Shown here in pieces: positions 27,664-34,653 of a DNA stretch of 64,000 bases. Source of the DNA: Rhodoferax sp. PAMC 29310. GTDB lineage: Bacteria > Pseudomonadota > Gammaproteobacteria > Burkholderiales > Burkholderiaceae_C. Location: the NCBI RefSeq assembly GCF_017948265.1, contig NZ_CP072852.1, forward strand, positions 1,736,001 through 1,800,000, read 5' to 3'. The translations under genes were made by a program, and so were the position numbers. The notes beneath the pieces were generated by a model. It did not search any database. It saw only the letters and a program-made list of their open reading frames with translations, and was not told where the DNA came from. Positions within the stretch are counted from its first letter, which is position 1. Each line of letters starts with the position of its first letter.

Positions 27664-27713
27664 TTCATAGCTGCCTGCGCATATCCTACAAGGGATAGAG
27701 GCCTATTTCATTA
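27664..27713. repeat. Dispersed hairpin repeat, copy upstream of the nucleotidyltransferase gene
   Basis: Left arm TTTCATAGCTGCCTGCGC, right arm AAGGGATAGAGGCCTATTT. It belongs to a family of 50-60-base imperfect inverted elements seen in at least seven intergenic places in this window. It lies between the GIY-YIG stop and the toxin-antitoxin operator. Confidence 0.6.
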
Positions 27714-27729
27714 AGAAATTTCTCAAAAA

Positions 27730-27765
27730 TACCCAATAAGGGTATGATCAAACCCAATATGGGTA
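27730..27765. promoter_or_regulatory. Two-site operator of the nucleotidyltransferase/HEPN pair
   Basis: TACCCAATAAGGGTA (27730-27744) and AACCCAATATGGGTA (27751-27765) are two quasi-palindromes with centres 21 bases apart, two helical turns. They cover the start codon region of the nucleotidyltransferase gene, whose N-terminus is a winged helix, so autorepression is the likely purpose. An identical arrangement occurs at 29282-29317. Confidence 0.6.
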
Positions 27766-28382
27766 TTTCAATCTCTCCCCCCGCATCAACGTCACTGGCG
27801 GATGCGCTGTTCCCCAAAGTGCGCCAACGCGTGCTGGCGGTGCTGTTTGGCGCGCCAGATCGCAGTTTTTACGCCACAGAGGTCATCGCCTTGGCCCAAT
27901 CTGGCTCGGGCGCGGTGCAGCGGGAGTTGGCCGGTCTGTCCGAGGCGGGTTTGCTGACGGTGACCCGGCAGGGCAACCAGAAGCATTACCAGGCCAATGC
28001 CGGCGCGCCGGTGTTTGCCGAGTTGCGCGGCTTGGTGCTCAAGACGGTTGGCCTGGCTGACGCCCTGCGCGCCGGCCTTGCACCGCTGGCCGGGCAGATT
28101 GACTTGGCCTTTGTCTACGGCTCGGTTGCGCGGCAGCAAGACACGGCCCAAAGCGATGTGGACCTGATGGTCGTCAGCTCCAGCCTGGGCTATGGCGAGC
28201 TGTTTGGTGCATTGGAAAGTGCCACTTTGGCGCTGGGCCGAAAGGTCAACCCCACGCTTTACGCGCCTGCCGAATGGGACAAGCGCATTGCCCTAGACAG
28301 CGCTTTCATCACCCGCGTCCTGTCACAGCCCAAAATTTGGCTCATCGGCAACGAGGAACAACTCCATGCACCCAGCGCTTGA
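27744..28382 (+). CDS. Winged-helix plus minimal nucleotidyltransferase (MNT) antitoxin-like protein
   Basis: 212 residues. Residues 18-90 form an ArsR-like winged helix (LADALFPKVRQRVLAVLFG ... GSGAVQRELAGLSEAGLLTV). Residues 115-210 are a minimal nucleotidyltransferase with a perfect GSx10DxD motif (Gly126-Ser127, Asp138, Asp140). MNT proteins paired with HEPN proteins act as antitoxins, in the MntA type by adding AMP to the toxin. The HEPN reading frame overlaps its end. Start may be ATG 27744 or 27759; both lie in the operator and neither has a good ribosome site. Confidence 0.82.
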   Translation: MIKPNMGISISPPASTSLADALFPKVRQRVLAVLFGAPDRSFYATEVIALAQSGSGAVQRELAGLSEAGLLTVTRQGNQKHYQANAGAPVFAELRGLVLKTVGLADALRAGLAPLAGQIDLAFVYGSVARQQDTAQSDVDLMVVSSSLGYGELFGALESATLALGRKVNPTLYAPAEWDKRIALDSAFITRVLSQPKIWLIGNEEQLHAPSA

Positions 28383-28388
28383 CAACCT

Positions 28389-28772
28389 GTGCGGCCCGGC
28401 AAGTCCCTCAAACCAGAGGCGCCAGACGCGAATGAACTGGCAGGCCTGCTGCGCACCGGCACAGCCCGCTTGCACGATGCTCGCAACACCACGCTGGCAT
28501 TAGAGAGCCGTTTCGACCTAGCCTACAACGCGGCGCATGCCTTGTGCTTGGCGGCTCTGAGGCGCATGGGCTACCGCGCTGCCCACCGCTATATCGTGTT
28601 TCAGGTCTTGCCGCACACGCTGGGCTTGGGCCCCGAGGTGTGGCGTGTGCTGGACAAATGCCACAACACCCGCAACCTTGGCGAGTACGAAGGCCTTCTG
28701 GATGTCGATGAGCGCTTGGTCAACGATCTGATTGAGGCTACGGCAGCGGTTGCCAAGGCGATACAGCCTTAG
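28389..28772 (+). CDS. HEPN-domain toxin-like protein, N-terminus shifted out of frame
   Basis: The HEPN body SRFDLAYNAAHALCLAALRRMGYRA ... RNLGEYEGLLDVDERL is intact; only the first dozen residues are affected. An ATG at 28366, overlapping the antitoxin stop, starts MHPALDNLC, the opening I expect for this family, but it is in a different frame from GKSLKPEAPDANEL that should follow. One missing base near 28391 explains it. Translation from GTG 28389 would still give 127 residues. The HEPN ribonuclease motif Rx4-6H is not seen; RNLGEY stands in its place. It is the partner of the MNT gene. Confidence 0.7.
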   Translation: MRPGKSLKPEAPDANELAGLLRTGTARLHDARNTTLALESRFDLAYNAAHALCLAALRRMGYRAAHRYIVFQVLPHTLGLGPEVWRVLDKCHNTRNLGEYEGLLDVDERLVNDLIEATAAVAKAIQP

Positions 28773-28863
28773 CGAGCGCTGGCTGTTTTGCGCCGGATGT
28801 GCAGGCGACACCGTTTATCCCCTCACCCGCCGGCACCTCCTTGATCTCCAACCAAAGGGAACC

Positions 28864-29142
28864 ATGACCCTGCTCAGCAAAACATTCACCAGCGGGCGCA
28901 TCCGCCTGGCTGACTACAACGCCGAGTCTCAGCAGCTGGACTTGCATTGGGACAACAAGAGCACGCTGGCTTACAAGCAGGTGCCGCAAGAGGTGTTTCG
29001 CCGCCTGTGCAGCGCGCCCAACCCAACGACTTACTGGGAAGACCGCATTGCCGAGGAATACCCCAAGGGCCGGCCCATGACTTCTGTCGCCGTGCCCGCA
29101 GGCACCAAAACCCTCAATGACTTGTTTGGACCGGACGCTTAA
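28864..29142 (+). CDS. KTSC-domain protein
   Basis: 92-residue protein made of one KTSC domain. The family core is LDLHWDNKSTLAYKQVPQEVFRRLCSAPN-type sequence at about residues 22-52, preceded by SGRIRLADYNAESQQ. AAAGGGAAC precedes the ATG. KTSC domains occur alone or at the ends of phage and bacterial proteins; their biochemical role is unknown. It lies 91 bases after the HEPN gene. Confidence 0.75.
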   Translation: MTLLSKTFTSGRIRLADYNAESQQLDLHWDNKSTLAYKQVPQEVFRRLCSAPNPTTYWEDRIAEEYPKGRPMTSVAVPAGTKTLNDLFGPDA

Positions 29143-29203
29143 ACCAGCCGACCGACGGTTTGCGGCCATGTGGGTGCTGCCTGCGATGGGTGTTTCGGAC
29201 TTG

Positions 29204-29264
29204 AAACTGCTACGCTTTTAGTAGCTTCTTGCTCAGGTATTGCGGGGGCTATAGGCCTATTTCT
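29204..29264. repeat. Dispersed hairpin repeat, copy upstream of udk
   Basis: Contains CTGCTACGCTTTTAGTAGC and, on the right, GGGGGCTATAGGCCTATTT. It shares both arms with the copies at 30117-30175 and 27664-27713. About 28 bases after the right arm comes an orphan operator pair, as at 27.7 kb, so repeat and operator may have been copied together. Confidence 0.6.
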
Positions 29265-29281
29265 CTTGTAATTCACGACCC

Positions 29282-29317
29282 TACCCCCTTTGGGCGTTAT
29301 CCAACCCCATTTGGGGT
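29282..29317. promoter_or_regulatory. Orphan two-site operator resembling that of the MNT/HEPN pair
   Basis: TACCCCCTTTGGGCG (29282-29296) and AACCCCATTTGGGGT (29303-29317) have the same order, 15-base length and 21-base centre spacing as the pair at 27730-27765. No nucleotidyltransferase gene follows; udk starts 144 bases later. It looks like the abandoned promoter of another copy, possibly still bound by the protein of the intact pair. Confidence 0.45.
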
Positions 29318-29461
29318 CTCATGTGCCGCCAGTCGCGGCGAACGGCGGGCGAAGCTAAGGCAGCAGGTTTGCATTTAGTCAGCACTCCGTCAAACTGAAG
29401 ACTGGCGCTGCCCCTCTGGCTTGTAAGATCGCGCCTTTTTTAGCCTGGATACGGAAACTGC

Positions 29462-30103
29462 ATGCCCACCACCCAAAACAAACCCTTCGTGATCGGTGTC
29501 GCCGGGGGCAGTGGCAGCGGCAAGTCCACGGTGACGCGCGAGGTGCTAGCTTCGGTGGGGCCGGAGATGGTGGCGATCGTGATGCAGGATGACTACTACC
29601 TGGACCAGACGCACCTGTCGCCCGAGGAGCGCCGCCTGACCAATTACGACCACCCCAAGGCGTTTGACTGGCCGCTGATGGTGCAGCATGTGCGCACACT
29701 GCGCAGCGGCCAGCCCATTGAGATGCCGATGTACGACTTTGCAGCGGACAACCGCTCCAGCCAGACCATCACGGTGAAGCCTGCGCCGGTGATCGTGATT
29801 GAGGGACTGTTTGCGCTGTTTGACGCTGATTTACGCAAGATGATGTCGCTGAAGATTTTTGTGGACACCGCCTCTGACGTGCGCTTTATTCGCCGCCTGC
29901 AACGCGACATGGCCGAGCGCGGCCGCAGTGCCGACAGCGTGATTCAGCAGTACCTTGAAACCGTGCGCCCCATGCACAAGCAGTTCATTGAGCCCACCCG
30001 GCGCAACGCCGATGTGATCTTGCCGCACGGGGCCAACGGCCCGGCGGTTGACATCATCACCACCAAAGTCAGCAGCCTGATTCGCGACCTAAAGCCCGCC
30101 TGA
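29462..30103 (+). CDS. udk: Uridine kinase
   Basis: Cytoplasmic nucleoside kinase of the pyrimidine salvage pathway that phosphorylates uridine and cytidine. Walker A GVAGGSGSGKST is at residues 12-23, the DDYYLDQTHL substrate segment near residue 42, NYDHPKAFDWPLM near residue 61, and the LID region RRLQRDMAERGRS near residue 142. Length 213 is typical. No clear operon partner. Confidence 0.96.
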   Translation: MPTTQNKPFVIGVAGGSGSGKSTVTREVLASVGPEMVAIVMQDDYYLDQTHLSPEERRLTNYDHPKAFDWPLMVQHVRTLRSGQPIEMPMYDFAADNRSSQTITVKPAPVIVIEGLFALFDADLRKMMSLKIFVDTASDVRFIRRLQRDMAERGRSADSVIQQYLETVRPMHKQFIEPTRRNADVILPHGANGPAVDIITTKVSSLIRDLKPA

Positions 30104-30116
30104 CGCCACGACCAAC

Positions 30117-30175
30117 TTGCTACGCTTTTAGCAGCTGGTTTCTCAGGCTGCACTAGCGCCAGAAGCCAATTTCGC
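30117..30175. repeat. Dispersed hairpin repeat, copy downstream of udk
   Basis: TTGCTACGCTTTTAGCAGCT on the left, CTAGCGCCAGAAGCCAATTT on the right. Closest in layout to the copy at 29204-29264, so udk is flanked by two members of the family. Further right, ATGCCGGC (30216-30223) and GCCGGCAT (30249-30256) form another inverted repeat before the next gene. Confidence 0.6.
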
Positions 30176-30302
30176 TTAAGAAAATGCATCCGTTCGACGT
30201 GGGCCCAAGGGAAAGATGCCGGCGCCTGTGCTGCTGTACTGCTACATTGCCGGCATGGCTTCAACCCAACTCCTGCGCCTTGCCTGAGGCGCCACACGCA
30301 CC

Positions 30303-30944
30303 ATGAACATCCAGTTGTATGCATTCGACACGCCCAATGGCCGCAAGATCAGCGTGGCCCTTGAAGAGATGGGTTTGCCTTACGACGTTCAGGTGGTCGA
30401 CATTGGCAAAGGCGAGCAGAACGCGCCGGAGTTTCTGAAGATCAGCCCCAACAACAAGATCCCGGCCATCGTTGACCCGCTGGGACCGGACGGCGAGCCA
30501 ATCAGCGTTTTCGAGTCTGGCGCCACCCTGATTTTTTTGGCCGAGAAGTCGGGCAAATTTCTGCCACGCGACGCGCGCAAGCGAATTGCCACCCTGGAGT
30601 GGTTGATGTTCCAGATGGGCGACTTCGGCTCGATACCTGGGCAGGTACACCATTCTCTGGCACTGGAGAACGAGGTGGACCGCCGCTATGGGCTTGAGCG
30701 TTACATGGCCGAGACCCGGCGCCTGTATGGGGTGGTGGAACGACGACTTCAGGGCCGGGAGTTTTTCGCGGACGAGTTGTCGATCGCCGATTTTGCAATT
30801 CTGGGCTGTGCCTGGCGCCCCCATCGGCACCAGATCGATCTGGCTGATTTTCCGCAGATGCACCGCTGGTATCTGGCGATGATGGCGCGCCCAGCGGTGG
30901 CGCGTGGGTTTGCGGTGCCGCTGCGCCGCCCTGCCACGAACTGA
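30303..30944 (+). CDS. Glutathione S-transferase family protein (YghU/YfcG-like)
   Basis: 213 residues. The thioredoxin-like N-domain (1-85) has the YghU/YfcG-type features TPNGRKISVALEEMGLPYDV, SPNNKIPAIVDP and FESGATLIFLAEK; the last is the glutathione-binding ES pair. The all-helical C-domain includes MFQMGDFGSIPGQVHHS and ends near ARPAVARGFAVP. Such enzymes act as disulfide-bond reductases or transferases on small thiols. It stands alone in this region. Confidence 0.92.
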   Translation: MNIQLYAFDTPNGRKISVALEEMGLPYDVQVVDIGKGEQNAPEFLKISPNNKIPAIVDPLGPDGEPISVFESGATLIFLAEKSGKFLPRDARKRIATLEWLMFQMGDFGSIPGQVHHSLALENEVDRRYGLERYMAETRRLYGVVERRLQGREFFADELSIADFAILGCAWRPHRHQIDLADFPQMHRWYLAMMARPAVARGFAVPLRRPATN

Positions 30945-30993
30945 GGCCGCGGCGCCTGCAACCTCCCCGACTGGCGGGCGGGCGACCGGCTCC

Positions 30994-31120
30994 AATCATG
31001 TTGCGCATGGTGCGGGCATCGGTGCGGGTCATGCCGCAGCGCTCGCCCACTTGACTGGGTGTCATGCGCGAATTGGCGTCATCAAAGCACTCAATGAAGG
31101 CCAGCCCATTTTCCCGACCG
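30994..31120 (-). pseudogene. Fragment of an IclR-family regulator (N-terminal helix-turn-helix only)
   Basis: On the minus strand the reading ENGLAFIECFDDAN, then MTPSQVGERCGMTRTDAR, matches the opening helix-turn-helix of IclR regulators of the PcaR/PobR type. There is no start codon in place, and the expected continuation (RRYLLTL and the ligand-binding domain) is missing; similarity stops after about 42 codons. The rest of 30945-31377 shows no gene. Confidence 0.6.
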
Positions 31121-31377
31121 GCGCACGAGCAATTGTGGCCGCAGGATTTTCATTGACACCACTAGACCGGGACGTGCGATATTGCTATGTTTACCGTAGC
31201 TTCATACGCCTACTGAACGGGGGCCAGAGGCGAATTACTCATATAAATCGCGACTGCACGCGGCGTGGGTGCAAACCAAGTCAAACGGGGGGATTTTGGG
31301 TGGCGCTGCGCTGGGCCAATCCAGTTGCGCCGCGACGGCGTGGGGCGTCGCGGGCGCTGAAAAGTCAATTGCTGGCG

Positions 31378-31956
31378 TTACTTCTTGCCGCCTCCGCCAC
31401 CACCGCCATTGCCGCCGCCGTTTCCGCCTCCATTGCCACCACCATTGCCGCCGGAATTGCTATTGCTATTGCTATTGCTGCCCTTGCCACTCATGGTTTC
31501 GCTGCGCTCGGTGCGCTCGCGGCTGGCTTTGGCTTCAGCGCGAGCCATGGTTTTGGTTGTGCGGCTTTCTGCCATTTCGACGCGTTTGGGGTCATCGGCG
31601 TGCTTGGTGCGGTTGGCCGCGCTCACGATGGGGCCCAGTTTGAGGCCCAGTGAGTTGGCAATTGCGCCCCAGCCCATGCCGCTGGTGCGCTTTGCGTCAA
31701 TGGATTGAACGGCTGCGGCCAACTCGGCTTTGGTGGGGTTGGTGATGCCTTGCTTGTTCAAGTCAGCCAGCGCGATCTGGGTGGCAAAGTCTTGCTTCGA
31801 GGTTTTCGTGGCAGGCTTGGGGGCCGGCGCGGTGATGGTTGGCGCGGCCGTGACCGTTGCCTCCACCGTGACGGCCGTCTGGGCCTGGACGCCCAGACTG
31901 GTGAGCAGGGCAACTGAGGCAAGGGCCTTGATCAATACATGGGCAGTGGGTCGCAT
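31378..31956 (-). CDS. Secreted hypothetical protein with Asn/Ser- and Gly-rich tail
   Basis: 192 residues. A signal peptide (MRPTAHVLIKALASVALLTSLGVQAQ) should cut after VQA. A short Thr/Pro/Ala-rich stretch is followed by a helical region with KQDFATQIALADLNKQGI and GMGWGAIANSLGLKLG, which I recall from several betaproteobacterial exported proteins. A charged KASRERTERSE segment leads to SNSNSNSNSGG and four GGN-type repeats ending in GGGGGKK. Function unknown. The tail is low complexity and may vary in length between strains. Confidence 0.72.
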   Translation of the reverse strand: MRPTAHVLIKALASVALLTSLGVQAQTAVTVEATVTAAPTITAPAPKPATKTSKQDFATQIALADLNKQGITNPTKAELAAAVQSIDAKRTSGMGWGAIANSLGLKLGPIVSAANRTKHADDPKRVEMAESRTTKTMARAEAKASRERTERSETMSGKGSNSNSNSNSGGNGGGNGGGNGGGNGGGGGGGKK

Positions 31957-32058
31957 GAAATCTCCATGGGGTTAAAGCGGGAACGCCGCTCAGTCTAGTG
32001 GCGAACCGGGGTACCGGGCTGCTTGAGTTGTAACAAGTTCACCCGAACGGAGCAGCAA

Positions 32059-32112
32059 CTAGCGCTGCAGCCCAGCCACAACACTTTTCCCACCGGGTTG
32101 TGCCTGCGCCGC
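32059..32112 (-). pseudogene. Probable remnant of a pfp 3' end
   Basis: Read on the minus strand this stretch gives RHNPVGKVL, close to RHNPVEKVL at the C-terminus of the phosphofructokinase encoded at 33314-34540. The shared DNA core is about 20 bases with one indel, and a stop triplet lies at nearly the same distance (33 against 34 bases). It directly precedes the MNT/HEPN remnant. Short, so uncertain. Confidence 0.35.
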
Positions 32113-32119
32113 CACCCGC

Positions 32120-32356
32120 ATGGCCGATGCGCTTTTTCCCAAGTTGCGCCAGCGCGCGCCAACGGTGTTGTTTGGGGCGTCCGACCGCAGCTTTTTCGCC
32201 AATAAGGTGACCGCCCTGGCGCAGTCCAACACAGGGGCGGTGCAACGTGAGTTGACGGGTCTGTCGGCAGTGGGGTAAGCCGACGTGTTTGGCGCCCAAA
32301 GCGTCCGCAACCTGGCTGGATATGAGGGTCTTCTGGAGGTCGATGAGCGACTGCGG
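32120..32356 (+). pseudogene. Deletion-fused remnant of a second MNT/HEPN module
   Basis: From ATG 32120 the reading MADALFPKLRQRAPTVLFG, then SDRSFFANKV and TGAVQRELTGLS, is a clear paralogue of residues 19-68 of the nucleotidyltransferase protein at 27.7 kb. TAA follows at 32276-32278. In the same frame just after it, RNLAGYEGLLEVDERL (about 32303-32356) matches the C-terminal part of the HEPN protein at 28.4 kb. The catalytic half of the nucleotidyltransferase and most of the HEPN domain are deleted between them. Confidence 0.75.
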
Positions 32357-32460
32357 GTCAAAAAAAGTGCTTCTGGCCTGGCATGTTGATGCCCCTGGTG
32401 ACCTCTTTTTGGGCTTTGACCTCCAACAAGCGTCAGACAAGATGGCGCGACCGTCAAATA

Positions 32461-32518
32461 TTGCTGTTTTTTTAGAAGCAGCCCGAACATAAAGAATAAG
32501 GGCTACAGGCCTATTGGG
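32461..32518. repeat. Dispersed hairpin repeat, copy after the MNT/HEPN remnant
   Basis: Degenerate left arm (TTTTTTTAGAAGCAGCC) and a well-kept right arm AATAAGGGCTACAGGCCTATT. It lies in the 650-base stretch between the Gly-rich protein and the small ORF at 32609; apart from the two remnants listed, nothing else is seen there. Confidence 0.5.
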
Positions 32519-32608
32519 TATTAACCTTTCCAAATGAAACGGTTTAGGGTGCTACCGCACAGATCAACGCGGCCATAGGACTTAGGATGGAGTTTTAGGA
32601 GCCAAAAA

Positions 32609-32824
32609 ATGACCCTTCAAGCCACCATCAAAGACCACGTCACCTACACCCCCGGAGACGGCGCACCGATCGAGATTCCACCTGGCCCGGTGGAGGTGGA
32701 CCTGAGCATCGACAGCGCGACACTCAGTTGGACGGAAGAGAACGGCACCCCCGGTTTGGCGGCGATTCCAATAACCCAGTACAACGACTATGTGGAGAGC
32801 AAGCAGATCACACTGAACGGCTAG
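32609..32824 (+). CDS. Small conserved hypothetical protein
   Basis: 71 residues, acidic, beta-rich by appearance: KDHVTYTPGDGAPIEIPPG then VEVDLSIDSATLSWTEENG. TTAGGAG lies nine bases before the ATG, a good ribosome site. No signal peptide or membrane segment. I do not know its function; I recall similar small proteins in betaproteobacteria. It has no operon partner. Confidence 0.65.
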   Translation: MTLQATIKDHVTYTPGDGAPIEIPPGPVEVDLSIDSATLSWTEENGTPGLAAIPITQYNDYVESKQITLNG

Positions 32825-33313
32825 CGCATTGGCCCTGCGTCGCCTCGCGATGCAAGCAAGCAACCGCCCGCGCCGCACGGCTTTCACCCTACCTCTTGCT
32901 CTGGTCTTGTACCGCACAGGCACATTGAGCACGGGGTTCCTCCCCAGTCGATCCCTGCATGACCACCACCCCTCAAGCAGCACAGCTGTTTGACAGTTGG
33001 CGCCAGGTGGTAGCCAGAAGTGCTGCGGTTTTGATAGCTACTACCGCATGCGCAACGTTCGCTACAACCCGATTTTGGCAACATCGCCCGCCAGTCAGGG
33101 CAAAACTTCATAAAAATACTTACCCCCGTCCCCTGTGGGCGGACCTGTGGATAAGCATGTTCACAAGCCGCCCAAGCCGCGTGCTTGTTGGCTTTGCCGG
33201 GTGCGCTTAAATATTAAGCAGACCCCTGTCCGCCGAATTCAGCGGCTTCCTGGTGTGGTAAGGCGGCCGTCTGGCTGCACAGGCTTGGGCCGTCGCCATG
33301 AAATTCGAGGCGC
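32825..33313. other. Intergenic stretch with a repeat copy and one DnaA-box sequence
   Basis: No convincing gene in 490 bases. It holds a repeat copy (33021-33082) and, at 33146-33154, TGTGGATAA, the complement of the consensus DnaA box TTATCCACA. A single box without AT-rich repeats is not an origin. The short ORFs starting here are open by chance and have no ribosome sites. Confidence 0.4.
33021..33082. repeat. Dispersed hairpin repeat, degenerate copy downstream of pfp
   Basis: TTTTGATAGCTACTACCGC on the left and TTCGCTACAACCCGATTTTGGCA on the right correspond to the two arms of the family, with more mismatches than other copies. Confidence 0.45.
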
Positions 33314-34540
33314 CTACCGAGCCGTGCCGGGACGCAGCACCTTTTCCACCGGGTTGTGGCGCAGCCTGAAGGCGTCTGGCATGCCGGAGCCGAGCAAGGG
33401 GCGCAGGTACATGCGAAAGGCGTCGGTCACGTCGGTGCCGCTGCTGGAGATGAACTCGTCTTCCATAACGCGGGTTTTGCCGGCCACGGCCTCCAAGGGC
33501 AGCAATTCGTAGTCCACCGAGTAAAAGCCGGTGCGTTTGATGGCGACCGAGCCGCTGGTGGCGCCCCACAGGGCGAATTGCACGGCTTTTTCGCCGACCT
33601 CGCGAGCTTCGCGCTGGTCCACATCAGACACGCAGCCGATGAAGGAGCGCTGCAGGTAGCCAAAGGTGTCGCCGCGCACGCGCTTGATGTTGAGCTTGGA
33701 CTTGATCTCCTGGCAAAGCAAGTCGGCCAGCGCACCGTTGCCTGAGAGTTGCACGTTGCCGTGGTCGTCATGCTCCAGGTCTTTGGCCAGCAAGGCGGCC
33801 ATGGGGGTGCCAGAGGCGTCGTGAATGCCCTCAGACACGGCGATGACGCAGCGGCCATAGCGCTCATAGATGGCTTTCACATCGGCCAAAAATTGCTCCA
33901 GCACAAAGGTGCGCTCGGGCAGGTAGATGAGGTGGGGGCCGTCGTCGGGAAACTTTTTCCCCAAGGCCGAGGCGGCGGTTAAAAACCCGGCATGGCGGCC
34001 CATGACCACGCCCACGTAAACGCCGGGCAAGGCGGCGTTATCCAGATTGGCCCCAGCAAAGGCCTGCGCCACAAAGCGGGCAGCCGAGGGAAAACCGGGG
34101 GTGTGGTCGTTGCCCACCAAGTCGTTGTCAATGGTTTTGGGAATGTGGATGCAGCGCAGCGGGTAGCCGGCCTTGGCGGCTTCCTGGCTGACGATGCGCA
34201 CGGTGTCGGACGAGTCGTTGCCGCCAATGTAGAAAAAGTGCTCAATCTCATGCGCCTGCAACACTTTGAAAATTTCCTGGCAATAAGGCAGGTCGGGCTT
34301 GTCGCGGGTGGAGCCCAGCGCGGAAGACGGGGTATTGGCCACCATTTCCAGGTTGTGATGGGTCTCCTGGGTGAGGTCGACAAAGTCTTCGTTGACAATG
34401 CCGCGCACGCCGTGGCGGGCGCCGTAAATGCGCTCAATGTTGCCAAAGCGCCTGGCCTCCAGCGCCACGCCCACCAGGGACTGGTTGATGACGGCGGTGG
34501 GGCCGCCGCCTTGGGCAACAAGAATTTTTCCGGATGGCAT
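33314..34540 (-). CDS. pfp: Pyrophosphate-dependent 6-phosphofructokinase
   Basis: Interconverts fructose 6-phosphate and fructose 1,6-bisphosphate in glycolysis. Two residues mark the phosphate donor: GGND at 106-109 has Asp where ATP enzymes have Gly (GGDG), and PKTIDND at 134-140 has Lys where ATP enzymes have Gly (PGTIDND). Both are the pyrophosphate type. The active-site Asp is in TIDND and the substrate segment GRHAGFLTAASAL is near residue 178. Length 408 is normal for the family. The start at 34540 is preceded by AAGGAGAC. Confidence 0.93.
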   Translation of the reverse strand: MPSGKILVAQGGGPTAVINQSLVGVALEARRFGNIERIYGARHGVRGIVNEDFVDLTQETHHNLEMVANTPSSALGSTRDKPDLPYCQEIFKVLQAHEIEHFFYIGGNDSSDTVRIVSQEAAKAGYPLRCIHIPKTIDNDLVGNDHTPGFPSAARFVAQAFAGANLDNAALPGVYVGVVMGRHAGFLTAASALGKKFPDDGPHLIYLPERTFVLEQFLADVKAIYERYGRCVIAVSEGIHDASGTPMAALLAKDLEHDDHGNVQLSGNGALADLLCQEIKSKLNIKRVRGDTFGYLQRSFIGCVSDVDQREAREVGEKAVQFALWGATSGSVAIKRTGFYSVDYELLPLEAVAGKTRVMEDEFISSSGTDVTDAFRMYLRPLLGSGMPDAFRLRHNPVEKVLRPGTAR

Positions 34541-34653
34541 GCGTGTCTCCTTGTGAATAAGGTCATCTGAAGGGCTACCGTGTCATTTTGCACCGGGCGT
34601 TTTGGGGCCTCTCTTAGAATGGCGCCCTTTTCCCAAATTTGACAACGCCCCTC

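Noticed and set aside
31378..31470. Trinucleotide-like repeats as a tandem repeat locus or CRISPR
   Set aside because: They are codons for Gly, Asn and Ser in the tail of one protein, with no spacer-repeat structure. No CRISPR array was seen anywhere.
33146..33154. Consensus DnaA box as sign of a replication origin
   Set aside because: A single nine-base box without clustered boxes, AT-rich repeats or dnaA/dnaN/parAB neighbours is expected by chance.
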